From: Physcomitrium patens
Lineage: Eukaryota; Streptophyta; Bryopsida; Funariales; Funariaceae
Length of the DNA stretch: 64,000 nucleotides
Reading direction: 5' to 3'
NCBI RefSeq assembly: GCF_000002425.4
Contig: NC_037273.1
Coordinates: forward strand, 14,836,795 to 14,900,794
The notes below the pieces were generated by a model. That model was not told the origin of the DNA, did not search any database, and saw only the letters and a program-made list of their open reading frames with translations. The position numbers were made by a program, and so were the translations under genes. This document shows positions 46,133-57,850 of this stretch, in pieces (within the stretch, counting starts at the first letter, position 1; every line of letters begins with the position of its first letter).

Positions 46133-49100
46133 CTAATGGTCTCTCTGCCTCTCTTGCCTTTCAAGAACGTCTCTAATGCTAAGGGATTTGTTGAACTTGC
46201 CATCAATTCCAAAAGAAGGATGAGGGGGTTTTAACTCTCCATTGACTGAACGAATTGACCCTACAACAAGCGATGGTTTGGTTGTTGACAGAGGGCAACC
46301 ATTACCAGGTGTGTGCTTGTCGTCAACGGGTCTTCGGCGAAGTAAACTTAGCACCATCACAGAAATGCTCTGGTGATTACTGGTTTGCTTGGCTGTACTT
46401 GAAGGAGCAGCTGGCACACTCCCTTGTTCGAACTTTGCTTTTCTTGTGGCCATCTCTCTCAGGATTTTGGCACGGGTGTCTGCTCCTCGCATAGCGTTCG
46501 CCCCGCGTAATTGATATTTCAGAGCATCTGAAAAGCACATCACAGTACTTATTAATACATGGAAGTTTGTTTTGAGTTCCTTGTAGAATTACGAAGCATG
46601 TAGTGAGTCACATACTTGAATGATAGATCATCAACAATGTAATAACGTGTCAGAGTTCGAGTTATCTAACAAAGAACGTTACAGTGGAGTGCACTGGCTT
46701 GCAGTGAACAGTGTCCTGGAATATGAGTAAGCTCAGCCTTAACATCTACACAAAGATTTGAATGAATCTGGATATGAAACTCTCAGGGCTCCAGCGAATG
46801 CAAAGAACCAAAAACGTTTACGACCTTCCCATACTTAACCTACACAATGAAATTCGCAGAATGGCAACTCTTTTGTACCTTGTGCACGAGTAGTGTAAGG
46901 AAGTACATGTGCAGATTCTAGGCCAACATCGTAAATGTCATGTACGTACTGGCATCTATAAAAGTTGATCTCACATTTTGCAACAGAATTTCACAACGTG
47001 CATGTACGACGAGGTGAAATTACAACTTGTACAATACAAAGGGTTTTCTACTTTTAAGGGTTAGATTATGCTGCTATCGACAAAATAATTTTTTATATGT
47101 CACCCCAGCAACGGTAGTGATGTGAACTTAGTCGATCTGATTATGTGTACAGACTGAACTATACCAGAACTTAAGAAGTTCTTTGGAATGAAGGACAAAC
47201 CAGACGAAGAGAAAAAGTAGTAAATCAATTTTGAAGACAATAAATGATTTATAATGTTCACTTCACTGATATTTCTCATCTTCAATCCAAATCATATCAA
47301 ATTGATAGTGACCTTGACGAAATCATCGCCTTAGTTTGGAATGCAGTCCACCCAAAGCACGTGTACTGTGGCGAAAGGCGTAATCGTCAATCTATGGAAG
47401 TTTGGACGAACTAAAAGATGGTTCATGGCATCCATAAGACCAGCAAGCTGAATCGGAAGGCACTCAAAATGGAGAGTTCTTCTCAATCTAGACTTTAATG
47501 AGCTCATATCAAATGAAGATGCGTGAAGATATTTACTCACTTGAATTATATGATGGTGCACAAGATTCCACTTTGGATGATCCCTTACATGCACCCTCAT
47601 CACTGCAGCCAAAGCTTGACTTGATGGGAAGGCATGACAGATTAACACCGGGAAACCTCGATTGCAGAGCCACGGGCTGCATGTCCGGAATTTCGAACAA
47701 GTCTGAGCTGTAATCGTCCCAGTCGTGATTGTCCCGTTGGCGAGACAGCTGGCTGCTTGATGAAGTGTCCATATACGAGTCCGAGCTGCTGGTCAGAACT
47801 CCATCTGAATTAGTTGCATGCTTTTTGGCGAGAGCCGCAGAATTTGCCCGTTCTAAGGAGATCAGCTTCAGCTTCTTGTCAAGGACTGGCTTTGTCTTCC
47901 GCCCGCTGGCACCAAGAACTGGAAACGGAGACCCGAATGCTCCTTTCAACAATGCATTACCGCCGCGCGGGCTTTCAGTTCGGCTCCGGGGCCCCTCCAA
48001 TTCTTCTTCCCCACCCTCGACATCGTCCTCATCTGCGATCCGCCGCAATCCCCTGTGCTCCATCAATTTTGCCGATTTCATTTCTTCAAATATGTGCCCT
48101 GACCCCAACTCTTCCAAGGCTTTCGCTGATGGCGAGCAAGGAAACGAAAAAAACATATCCCGATCAGAATCGACTCGATCCAACGGTTCAGATGCCTCAA
48201 CGACCACCAGAGGTTCGGGAGTAGTGCACACAGGGGTAGTGGAGTATTTAAAAGGTCCTGCATCCTCTTGCTGCTTTGGGATGTCCACTCTGAGACCTTC
48301 TGTGGGAGTAGACATGGGCGCAACACACAAGTCCCTTTTGATTCTGTCCTCGGTATCTTCAGCTGATGCAGGAGGCTCATGACTCGATGACGTAGAAGCT
48401 GGTGACACAACGAGTTGCATGAGGGTAACATTTCCGGAATAATCGTCCCGACGTTGTTGAAACTGGTATTCTGAGCTCGATCCTGTCTCAATCTCCGTTC
48501 TTCGACTACGGGTTGAAATCGAAAGGCTCATGGCGTCGCGCTCTTTTAAACCACAGCAGCCAATGCAAGCATGTCCACCCTCAGAGCACGTCTCACTGTC
48601 GGAGTATCTGCTGCTCGCGACCGAGCCACAACATCTCACACAAGCATGACCGGCATTAGAGCATGTCTGACTGCTGTCCGAAAATCGGCCACCCTTCGAA
48701 ATCGTGTGTCGATAGTTGTGATATCCATCTGAGAGGTGCAATCTGTCCACTACTTCCCGAGAAGTTTCACCCCGGATCTCGAACCTCAAAAGCTCATGCA
48801 ATGGGGGAGCGGCTGCTTCACACACCTCAGTGCAGTTTCGTCGAAGTGGAGAATTGTTGATTCTTGGTAAGCAGGCAGACTGCCTGGCTGCACTCACCAC
48901 GGAGGCCCACCGACCTGTAGCTGGAAAGCACGATTCGAAAAATGACCTCAGCTCCACCTTCTGCATACCAGCTTTATAAGGTGCCCCTAGATCTATGTCC
49001 TCCTCAAACATAGACTCTGAAAATTCAGACGACCTCATATCCTCATCTTGTACAGTATTGGGAGAATTGCTTTCGGTCAGTACCACACTATTGGCACCAT

Positions 49101-49698
49101 CTTCGGGAGAATCTAACTGCACTCCTTCAGCGACATCCTCTAGTTCTGATTCTACTTGAATATCGTTGTCGTCGTCATCGTCGTCAACTATGATAATCCT
49201 ATTCTCAACTTCTAGCTCAACCGAGCTGCTGCCCGGCGTCTGAATTTTTATCATAGGCGCAAAGATTTCGACAGTCTCGGACTTATCGCGTTCCTGCAAG
49301 AGCAAAAATGTGTTCCTAGCTGACGCTTTTGCAGCGGAGATAGCATAAGATCTTTCCAGAGCATCCATGCCTTGCATTTCCAAGTTCCTCACAAACGGTG
49401 TTCCCACAAATGATGCAAATGTGATATCTCCAGGTGAATGCTTTATCTGGAAGTTCTGGATTCCACCTAGCAAACCCTCCAAGCGAGCTGTGAAAAGGTC
49501 TGGATTCCCACCATACCGCCGCCGTTTCCGTCTCTTGTAGAAGAGAGTGGCAAGTTTACCCTTGTCCCCTGTGTCTGCTGACCACCTTGGCGACTCGTAG
49601 ATCAAGGACTTCGAGTTGCTGGTACTCAGCTCGGAGCAATCCGTGTAGGTTTCAGTGCTGGTTCCAAGCCACCCTGCTCTAGAATAGCACACCCCCAT
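46133..49698 (-). CDS. Acylated-type plant signalling adaptor, PKS-like (SSDLFEI motif); two exons
   Basis: Exon 1 is 49698-47541, exon 2 is 46527-46133; about 850 residues. The first in-frame ATG gives MGVCYSRAGW, a typical N-myristoylation (Gly2) plus palmitoylation (Cys4) start, in a good context (A at -3, G at +4). The frame is open 12 codons further up but without an ATG. Features: basic KRRKRRR near 56-62; acidic DDDDDD near 173-178; two copies of a Cys-rich repeat (GHACVRCCG, GHACIGCCG) near 339-383; SSDLFEI near 664-670, then CAPSYNS. SSDLFEI with a following APSE-like motif is seen in PHYTOCHROME KINASE SUBSTRATE proteins, which act at the plasma membrane in phototropism; BIG GRAIN1- and MAKR-type proteins share similar motifs. 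The exon 2 tail (RGADTRAKILREMATRKAKF) is not recognised. Most of the protein looks disordered. The gene call is strong, the family tentative. Confidence 0.72.
46528..47540 (-). other. Intron of the PKS-like gene (1013 bp)
   Basis: Donor GTGAGTAAAT (47540 leftward), acceptor TGTGCTTTTCAG (ending 46528). Exon 1 ends one base into a codon and exon 2 supplies the other two (A + AT), keeping the frame. Without splicing exon 1 would stop within three codons. Further small exons inside cannot be excluded. Confidence 0.75.
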
Positions 49699-51400
49699 CT
49701 TCGTTATGTTGCTGAAGTCATCTAATGAATTCAAACTAAATCATCAGCTGAATCTTCAACACTTTGGTTACAGCACTTTGATGTCCTAGTTGCCTAGTTT
49801 GCCTCTCCGAATCCCTATTCCTAAGACAGGTGATTCCAGCCTGTGTACTTGGCGTTCCAAAATTGGTTGCGTCCATGATTGATCTTCCTAAAGCTCTCAC
49901 ACTGATACATGCGCTCTGAAGAAAAGTTGGGCATAAATGTAAAGGAACTGGATGGGAGGCTACGGGGTCAGAGAAACAGAGAGGATGATGGCGAAATTGA
50001 GGAGAAAATATCCATGGTGAATTAAACTCACAATCTGTATCCATGATATCTTGCGACCCCCTAAGACCAGGTTTAGTATCTTCTATTTCTATTGTCTGTG
50101 CGAGCGACGTGTAGGCTCAGTTCGGAGGACTTCCAAAAGGCTCAACGCTGGCTGGTTCTGTGTGAGAGCGAATAAATCAAGATAAAAGTAATTCCAATGC
50201 TAGGCGTCTACCCCCAATGCTATTTCACCCTCGCAATGTCGACGTTTGCTACCACCAACCCTCAACGTTCAGGTATCTCACAAAAGAAGTACAAATTGAC
50301 ATCAGATCCTGGAATGTGCATATACGTTTTCAACCTTGAGTGCATGTATTCGCTTCCATACAGCTAGCCCCTCAATTTCCTTTACGATGTGGACACTCCT
50401 CAATGACAAGACACAAACAGAAACACCTGCAGGCTTGCACCCACAAACCGAGAAGGCATGGTCACCCGTTCCAGCACCGCCTCATCCATAGATGCAACCC
50501 GAGCTCAACCAGATCACAAACCGATCGTCACACATGCATACACTGAAGGCCTGCCATGGCAAAAGTAGAACTCCACCCTGAGCGGGGGAACAAACTGGAA
50601 CATGAGGACAAAACAAGTGCAGAGGTGAAGAAATCTAGAAGGGAACATGAGGCGAGCGTGATGAGGGAGAGGAGCGGAGGGGAGAGCAAAGGCGGCAGAT
50701 ATGGCAAGGGGAGGGGGAGAGAGAGGGAGAAAGTGAGGGAGGGACGGAGGGAGGGAGGGACGGAGGGAGGGAGGGAGGGAGGGAGGGAGGCAATGTGGGA
50801 GCATCAATAGCAAGAACGAGAAGAAGAAGTAGATGGGGAAGGATGAAGGGGGAAGACAATGGTACGAGTCCAGTCCAGTCCAGTCCAGCCCAGGGCCACA
50901 AAGGCTGCAAAACACGCAGCTTGATTATGGGTGAGAGTTCTGTTGCTGCTGCAGGGCTGTACGGGTGCCCCTCCCCCTTCCATTCCCTTCCTTTCAACAC
51001 CCTCTTTACTCGCGCACTGTGGCTGTCCATCTGTCTGTCTGCCTGCCTGCCTGCATGCTCTGTTGTCAGAGCTACTCTCAACCGCCTCGCCGCTACTGCT
51101 CCCTCCCTCCCTCCCTCCCTCCCCGCCCCTTCGACTTTTCTTTCTCCTTCCATCGACGACTCTTCTTTCAATACGTTCCTGCAACCAGCTTGATGCCACA
51201 CTCCCCGTTCTCTCACTCTCCATCCCTTCCTTTCTCTTCTCTCACGCAGTCAGCCACTCGAGAGTGTCGCACACAAGCAAAATTGACGCGAATGGGGGAC
51301 ATTAAGCTTTTCAATGTTCCCATGTTCGTTTCAAACTGGACTGTTGATTTGCAATGTTTGCTTCCTGTTGCTGAATGAATGCTCATGAAACCTGTGAGAA
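49699..51400 (-). promoter_or_regulatory. Upstream and probable 5' UTR region of the PKS-like gene
   Basis: No protein domain is visible. The nearest long frame (50044-49736) is better read as 5' UTR: it has an ATG at 50044 and GTGAGTTTAA donor-like sequence at about 50030, so a leader intron is possible. Low-complexity tracts: GGGA repeats on the plus strand (50706-50790), four CCAGT units (50869-50890), CTGT/CTGC repeats (51028-51056) and TCCC repeats (51101-51123). The frames reported by translation across these tracts (Pro-Ser or Arg-Glu-Gly repeats) are artefacts. Confidence 0.5.
50706..50790. repeat. GGGA microsatellite (G-quadruplex type)
   Basis: GGGAGGGAGGGA-type repeats on the plus strand, with occasional GGAC interruptions; the complementary orientation occurs at 51101-51123. 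Confidence 0.85.
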
Positions 51401-52860
51401 CATCATTGTATCCTTGTATCCCGTTGAAACATTGCCACCTGGAACTAACACTTTGTCCACCATGCTCTAACCTTGCTGCTGAATTCCACTATTCTGGGCA
51501 AATCCTTCTGTTTTTGTTTTTGTTGTGTGTTTTTTTTGTTTTTTCCCTCCTGTAAGAGATACTGGGGAAGTCGAAGCTGCGATCGTTCTTAATTATTTGA
51601 TGTGTACATTACACAATGAACTTGCCAGTTGAGGTTGTGAAAGCCCCATGCATTCACTCATTTATGCATTTTTCCCTCTTTTGAAAACTGCTTTGCAGAT
51701 TATTGGCTTGTAATCATAAATTTGATATCTGTAACCTCTTCTAGAGTATTTAAACCTGGAAGTTCACTTTTGAAGGGTTATGGTTTGATTTTTTTGTGGA
51801 GGTTATTTGTTTGGTGAAATCATTTGTCTTGAGTTTCTTCAAACTAATGTTCCATAGTTATATGCAATATAGATAATTATTGTATTTGATATAGAGATTT
51901 TAAAGCATATACAACTCAAAATAATGAGTGTGGTTAGTATATGTATATTTTATTATCATCATCAAATAAAAGCATTGAAATAAGAATATATTTGTCTTTG
52001 CAATATTAGATTAAGATTCTAATTGTTTTATTAATAATTGGTAGTATGACTTAAATGCTTTTAAAATATAGACATACAAATGCTTTTAAAATTTAATTCA
52101 TAATGGGAAATTATCTAATATGAAAATATTTTCAAATCATCTTTATAAATTTGACAAAAGTTCAATCAAAAGATAAAGACGCCTCTAATATTATTTACAA
52201 ATTATTTTGCAATTTACTTATCGCGTGTTAAACATGTTCTACTAGAATAAATATTGAAGAAAAAAATATTAAGTTGCAAATAATCAACTATATTAATCTA
52301 TAATAGAATTCCTTTTATTAAAACAACTGGTGGTTGCAATAATGCTTAATAATAATAATCAATAAACAGTTCTTAATTTACTAACAAATCATGTAATGTC
52401 GCAACTTTTTATTTGATATTCTTGATATATTATTCTTTCAAGAATGTAAAAAAATAAAAAATAAAATCTGAATAGTATCTTAAAAAATAGAGTATTTATT
52501 TTTGTAAAAAATAAATACAATTACTAGTACTTTCAACCAATATACAACTAGGTTTTATCTAATTCAATAAGAATACTTGTTGGCAATTGTGTATGAACAA
52601 AAGTGCAATTTTTTTGAGGTTGAACACACTTAGCCATTGTTGATCTCAAGTGTACTGTATGTTATAATTACTTCATCTTCTATTGACACCAAGCATGCTC
52701 ACCTAGACATTGCATTTGAGTTTATGTACGAGTTAGAAGAAGTGACAGATGGATTCCAAAAAAATAATTATATATGTGTGTATATGTAAATATAATTAAG
52801 TGACATAAAATATTCAGATTTGTGCCATCACAGTATGTGTTATTGAATGTCTGCTTAACC
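51401..52860. other. A/T-rich intergenic DNA
   Basis: No gene or repeat was recognised. Confidence 0.55.
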
Positions 52861-55700
52861 ATCCTCAAACATTCTCAAATAAGCTGCACATTCAGGAAAA
52901 TTCTTTTGAATGTGTGAGAATTGGTTTGTAAGTAGGCAATACAACTTCTGGTTTAGACAGATGAAAGACAAAATAATGCAGATTGTCTGGCAACAATCTG
53001 CAGGACCTTTTTCTAGAACATCTCTTCAATGATATGCCTGTATGATATCTGCTGAACTTATACCATCTTAAGCTCATGTACAATTGGATATGGCAACTTG
53101 GCATTTTTGATTTGGATTGCTCAAATGGGTTGTAGGGGTTTGGAAGCAAAGGTCCTGCCTGGCATGCAACTCCCTGTAATCTTATTTGTTGGACTGCACA
53201 ATGACACAACAAACCAGGCGAGATAAGAGGTGGGCATCCACCATGCTGAGAATGTGGATGATACAGAGGTGGAGGTGGAGGTGGAGGTGGGGACATACAT
53301 GATGACAAACATCCTTTCACCCATGGACTCACTCTTGTGATCTGATCTGGGTTGATGAATGAGGAATAAAGAGAGGAAGGGAAGGGAAGGAGGGAGGGCA
53401 TGAATAGCAATGGAGGTGACCTTCCTCCTCCCCCTCCCCTCCTCTCCCTGCCTGCCTGCACTGCACTGCATGGAGGTTGTTGTGGCCAGGACAGGGCAGA
53501 GGTAGGTCAGATGGGTGTGAGATGGGAGAGGGAGGCAAGGAGGGCACCCACTCTTAGGTTGTCAGCCAGTTGCCATGCCATCAATTGCCATGGGTGCCCC
53601 CACCCCCACTATTGCTCTCTGCCTTGCTTTGCCTTGCCTGTCCCAGATTCTCTGGTCTGGCTACTTTACTACTCACTCTCATCTGGTCCATGTCCTGTAT
53701 CCCCCTATGCTGAGTTGGTTTCATCAGATTTAGAGACATATTCCTTCCATACACCTTTGTCTCTTTCCATCATGGCTACATCCTCCACCCCAATTGGGTG
53801 AACATCACCTGTCAACATAGAAATGACACTGGCAAACATACCCCATTCCTTCTTTTATATTGACTATGGGTATAGATCCATGAAAACATTCAAATCTTAA
53901 GTGGATAATATCAGATTTAAACGGATCCTGATTCTTATATTTAAAGTTCAAATGCTCCTAAAAATAAATAAAATGGAGTTGCTGATTTTTCTATATTTTG
54001 CTTTGGCTCATGAGGAGATCAGCTCTAAGTGATCTCACAATTATTGCGAGTTAAGCTGTCACGCTCCTAAGTAGACAGCTCACTGCCAAGCTATCTTTCC
54101 GTCAACCATTATTGCTCACAGGAGTATTAGTGGTTCCCATCCCTCCAAGATTTCATCACCAGTTTGACTTTGTTGATAGAGATCTCTGGATCAGTAGAAT
54201 CCAGATTCCCTATTCTAGTGGCAGTGTGGTATAAATGGCACACAAATCCTCACAAAATTTCAAACATTCAGTTACTGGAACCTTGTCATCTTCAGTTGGC
54301 ACATCTCATGTCATGCCTAAGAATGGCTCAGAGCAAAGAAATGGTACATTGCTTAGCTGTCCCTTCCAAAGCACTGGAACTCATCAATTATATGAAGGAT
54401 GAAGTGCTACATTCACAAGGACCTGGAAGTTACTGAAATGAACACCTGTCAATGCTAACAAGTTGGGGATTGATACTGCAACACGTAAACTCAAACACAC
54501 CAGATGCTCAAGACTGAAGAGAGGCATTACCCTTGGGAGCACCACCTTGCCCTGAACATGTAATTGTGTGACTCATAATTGCTCCCTTGACAGCACTAGA
54601 AGTATCCAAAGGAGATTGCACATGGGCAGCATGATTTTGTGGGGGAATTGGGGGGTCAGATACTGCTGATGGCCTCCCAAAGCCATTGCTGCAACAGTGG
54701 AAGTCTTCAATGATGATGGGACTTGAAGCATTGGATTTGATTGAGCAATATCTCCCAAGCCTGCAACACTAACTGGGTGAAGCACAGCCTGCCTGCCTGC
54801 TGGCCAGTAACTGGTGAGTGGTGGGCCTGCCTGCTTGGTGTACCTTCACAAGCACTCCTGTGAACAAGTTATCATACAATTTTGTGTACTGATTGTGAAA
54901 TCAGCATTGCTGAACAGCAGTGATAAAAAGGCTGTGGAAGTGCTCCAACAGCTGATTACTGGAGAATTCCCTGTTAATGTATCCTTCTGCTGACTTTCTT
55001 ACAGAAATCTAATCTTTTCCAAGAAATTCTTCTCTACATGTCCTTCAAATCAACAATATGGAGCCAAGCCACAGCAGGGTACAAAACAACACCCCTGACA
55101 TGGATACTTCACAACCATTGTCTCAAACACTAATCACTTTAACCTTGTTTTTGCAATGTGCCCTTCTGTTCATCAGAAAACTCTGTAGAAAATTTGGAAT
55201 GATTACTAGAGAATGGCAAGTTGCACCCAAGTTTGCAACATTGAGGTGAAGAGATTGGAGATTCATATCCCAATTGTAAAATGCCATCCATGCTTGATGG
55301 TCCTTGCACACATGGTCAAGTCTTCTCCAAATTTAAAGTGTTTCACAAAGAAATAGAAAGAGCATGGACAACAAGATACATACTTGAAGCACCACCTACA
55401 GCACAGAATATACTTCACAAGAATTAAACTTGGACTGTGCAGAATATGGAATTTGGAGATAATTGTCTCAACCACACACTACACATCACCATGGAGTGGC
55501 AGAATGGAAGAATTGTACTCTACTAGATATTGTCTGATGTTTTGTTTTGTTTTGTTTTTTTTCTTTTCTTTCCTTCTTCTAGAAAATAATCTTTCCAGCA
55601 ACCTTTGGATTGAAGTAGTTTGTTCCAAGTGATACATAGTCAATCTACAAATCTCAAAGTTACTTCTTAACAAGATTCTTGAAGATTTTTTTAAAAACAA
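52861..55700. other. Moderate-composition intergenic DNA, no recognised gene
   Basis: A GGAGGT run is at 53269-53294. Frames of 60-189 codons overlap in several phases and have no domain. 54164-54436 (90 codons) is isolated, with no recognisable motif. A promoter or non-coding transcript is possible. Confidence 0.45.
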
Positions 55701-55704
55701 AAAT

Positions 55705-56174
55705 TGGACATATCTAAGCTCTGTGTTTTTGACATGATAGTATATACCCATCAATCAACTCCACAGAGAAGCAAATTAAAGCCCAAAAGTTTATTATATA
55801 TTCATCTCAATCTTGATAATTGTGTCAAAGGATACAAATGTTATGATCCTCCTTGAAAATAAGTAGTGATTTCTAAGGATGTATGTTTTTTAGAAAATAT
55901 TCCACCAACCATACCAAAAAAGTCACAAGATAAATTTACAAGAACATTTAGACCAGCTATATCCATTCATGTGTTCAATACTAACAATAATTCTAAACAT
56001 GTAGATAAATTGCCACTATTGTTGCTACCAATTATTTTTCAAATATCACCATCACCTACCAATAACAACATGTCTACAAAAAGTTCTAATAACCATCAGC
56101 TGACTTTCTCTTCTTTACCAATGCTGCTACCATTTCCTTTTCAACGGTCCACACAACAATGTAATCTTCCTTAA
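55705..56174 (+). pseudogene. Copia integrase C-terminal relic
   Basis: With two stops ignored, the plus strand reads LCVFDMIVYTHQSTPQRSKL, CVKGYKCYDPP, VVISKDVCFLENIPP. These are the conserved blocks after copia integrase (G..AY.H.P...R.KL, ...KGY..Y.P, ...SRDV.F.E). The downstream Ser/Pro/Asn-rich linker is open to 56174. RT is not seen beyond it. Confidence 0.7.
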
Positions 56175-56308
56175 TAATATATATCTTATAATTTTTTAAA
56201 GTTTTTTTTATTGGCTTCATTGAATAAGGATGAAAATCTATCAACTATTAAGAAGCTTATTCTTATAAACATTAGATTAAAGCCATGGTTTCAAAATTCC
56301 ACTCTATT

Positions 56309-56341
<33 letters not shown>

Positions 56342-56849
56342 TAGATATTAGTTCCTCTAAAATTGAGATCATGGCCAATTATCATTTGATGTATTTTTAA
56401 ATATAAACATGACTCTAATAGTTGCCTTACAATTTAATCCATCTTCAAAGTTAAAATTATAGCAAGAAGTAATAAATAGATCTATAGAGTTGATTTCCAA
56501 AAAATATTTGTTCCTATTTTTTGTTAAGAGTCTAATCAATATGTCACAATACTTGTAGCTTATCAAAGCTTGCCTATTTATCACCTTGATGTTATTACTA
56601 CTTTTTGAATAAAAATCTTATCAATATTATCTACATACTACAATTACCAAAGTGTATTGTTCTAAGCAAAGAATATGTAATATATAATCTTTTATGGTCT
56701 CTTCATGGCCTCCACCAAAGTCCTTGTTGTTGTATTATGTGAAAACTAACTTAAAAATTCACTAAACATCTAGCTGTGGAAGGATTTGATTTTACATTGA
56801 AATTAAATTTTCAATTCAAAATAATACATAAAGAATTTTGAAAAACTCT
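56175..56849. other. A/T-rich spacer with an A(30) run
   Basis: The homopolymer is at 56310-56339. A 71-codon minus-strand frame (56584-56369) is only faintly like a copia C-terminus and is not annotated. Confidence 0.45.
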
Positions 56850-57850
56850 TTAGCAATCTTAAATAACTTAAATTAGATTTTTATTATCTTAATTATATCT
56901 TATCAACCTTAAAAAAATCTTAGATATATCTTATCATATTTTTAATTAATTCCAAATAAACTCAAATAATCTTTAACATAAATTATTTAAATCCTAATAA
57001 AATCTTATAAGAATCTTAATTAAATTCTAATAAAATCTTAACCAAATCTTAATCAAATCCTAATCAAATTCTAATTTTTTTTTAATAAAATATTAATCTT
57101 ATAGCAAATTCAAACATCAATAGCTAATAATTTAACCAGGGATTATAATAAAAAAAAATCTCTAAATCTCTTAATTGAAAACAAATACAAGAAATTTGAA
57201 GAAAATTAATACCATCGAATATAAGAAAAACCTCATAATTTTTTTGGGTATCAATCAACTTTCTTTTCCAATCTTGCTATTAATTTTTTAGGACCAATAT
57301 TAATTATATCACTATTCAATTACAATCAAAATTTGTATTATTATAAGAAATTAAGCCTAACACTAGTAAGCCATATTATACCTCAATTTAATTAGAGAAT
57401 TGTTACAAATCTTAGAAATATTACTTGTCCTCTAAATTCTAATTTTTCAAGACACTTGGATTTTATTAATCTTTAATTTAACCTTTTGATTAAGCTTAAA
57501 TTTATAATATAAATTAAATATAACTATAATTAAAAAAATAAAAAATTTAAATTATAGATCTACAATAAATTTCAGAAAATGATTTAATATATAAATCTTT
57601 TTTATTTCACATAAACTAGAGCCATCCAAAAACAACTTTGACTTTGCAAAGTTCTTACAAAATTACTACAAATTTAAATTACTTTAAATAAATATCTAAA
57701 TAATATATATTTTTTTCCTTTCCAATCTATAAAAGAACCTTAGATTTTTTGTAAAGGTGTAGTTTTGTATCTTGAGGTTTAATTTTGATCTATGTTCAAA
57801 ATTAGTCTTTTTTGTATAACAGCATCTAATTTTTTTAGGTAAGTTTTGAT
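56850..57850 (+). repeat. Repeat family X, copy 2 (decayed)
   Basis: Minisatellite units (AATCTTAACCAAATCTTAAT and similar) at about 56860-57075, then unique sequence with GACTTTGCAAAGTTCTTACA near 57640 and TAGTTTTGTATCTTGAGG near 57761. Both have close counterparts in the reverse complement of copy 3. Confidence 0.72.

Noticed and set aside
47331-47648. 105-codon minus-strand frame overlapping the end of exon 1
   Set aside because: Different phase from the supported exon; most of it lies in the intron.
49736-50044. Separate 102-residue protein upstream of the PKS-like gene
   Set aside because: No domain, directly abuts the main frame, and better explained as 5' UTR with a possible leader intron.
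50514-51378. Several overlapping frames of 84-193 codons on both strands
   Set aside because: They are translations of GGGA, TCCC and CTGC microsatellites in all phases; no start context, domain or splice logic.
52892-53801. Frames of 72-189 codons around 53 kb
   Set aside because: Low-complexity GGAGGT and CCTGC tracts keep several frames open at once; no domain.
56369-56584. Copia RNase H C-terminus on the minus strand
   Set aside because: Only a faint DIL...LTKN resemblance; the adjacent copia relic is on the plus strand.
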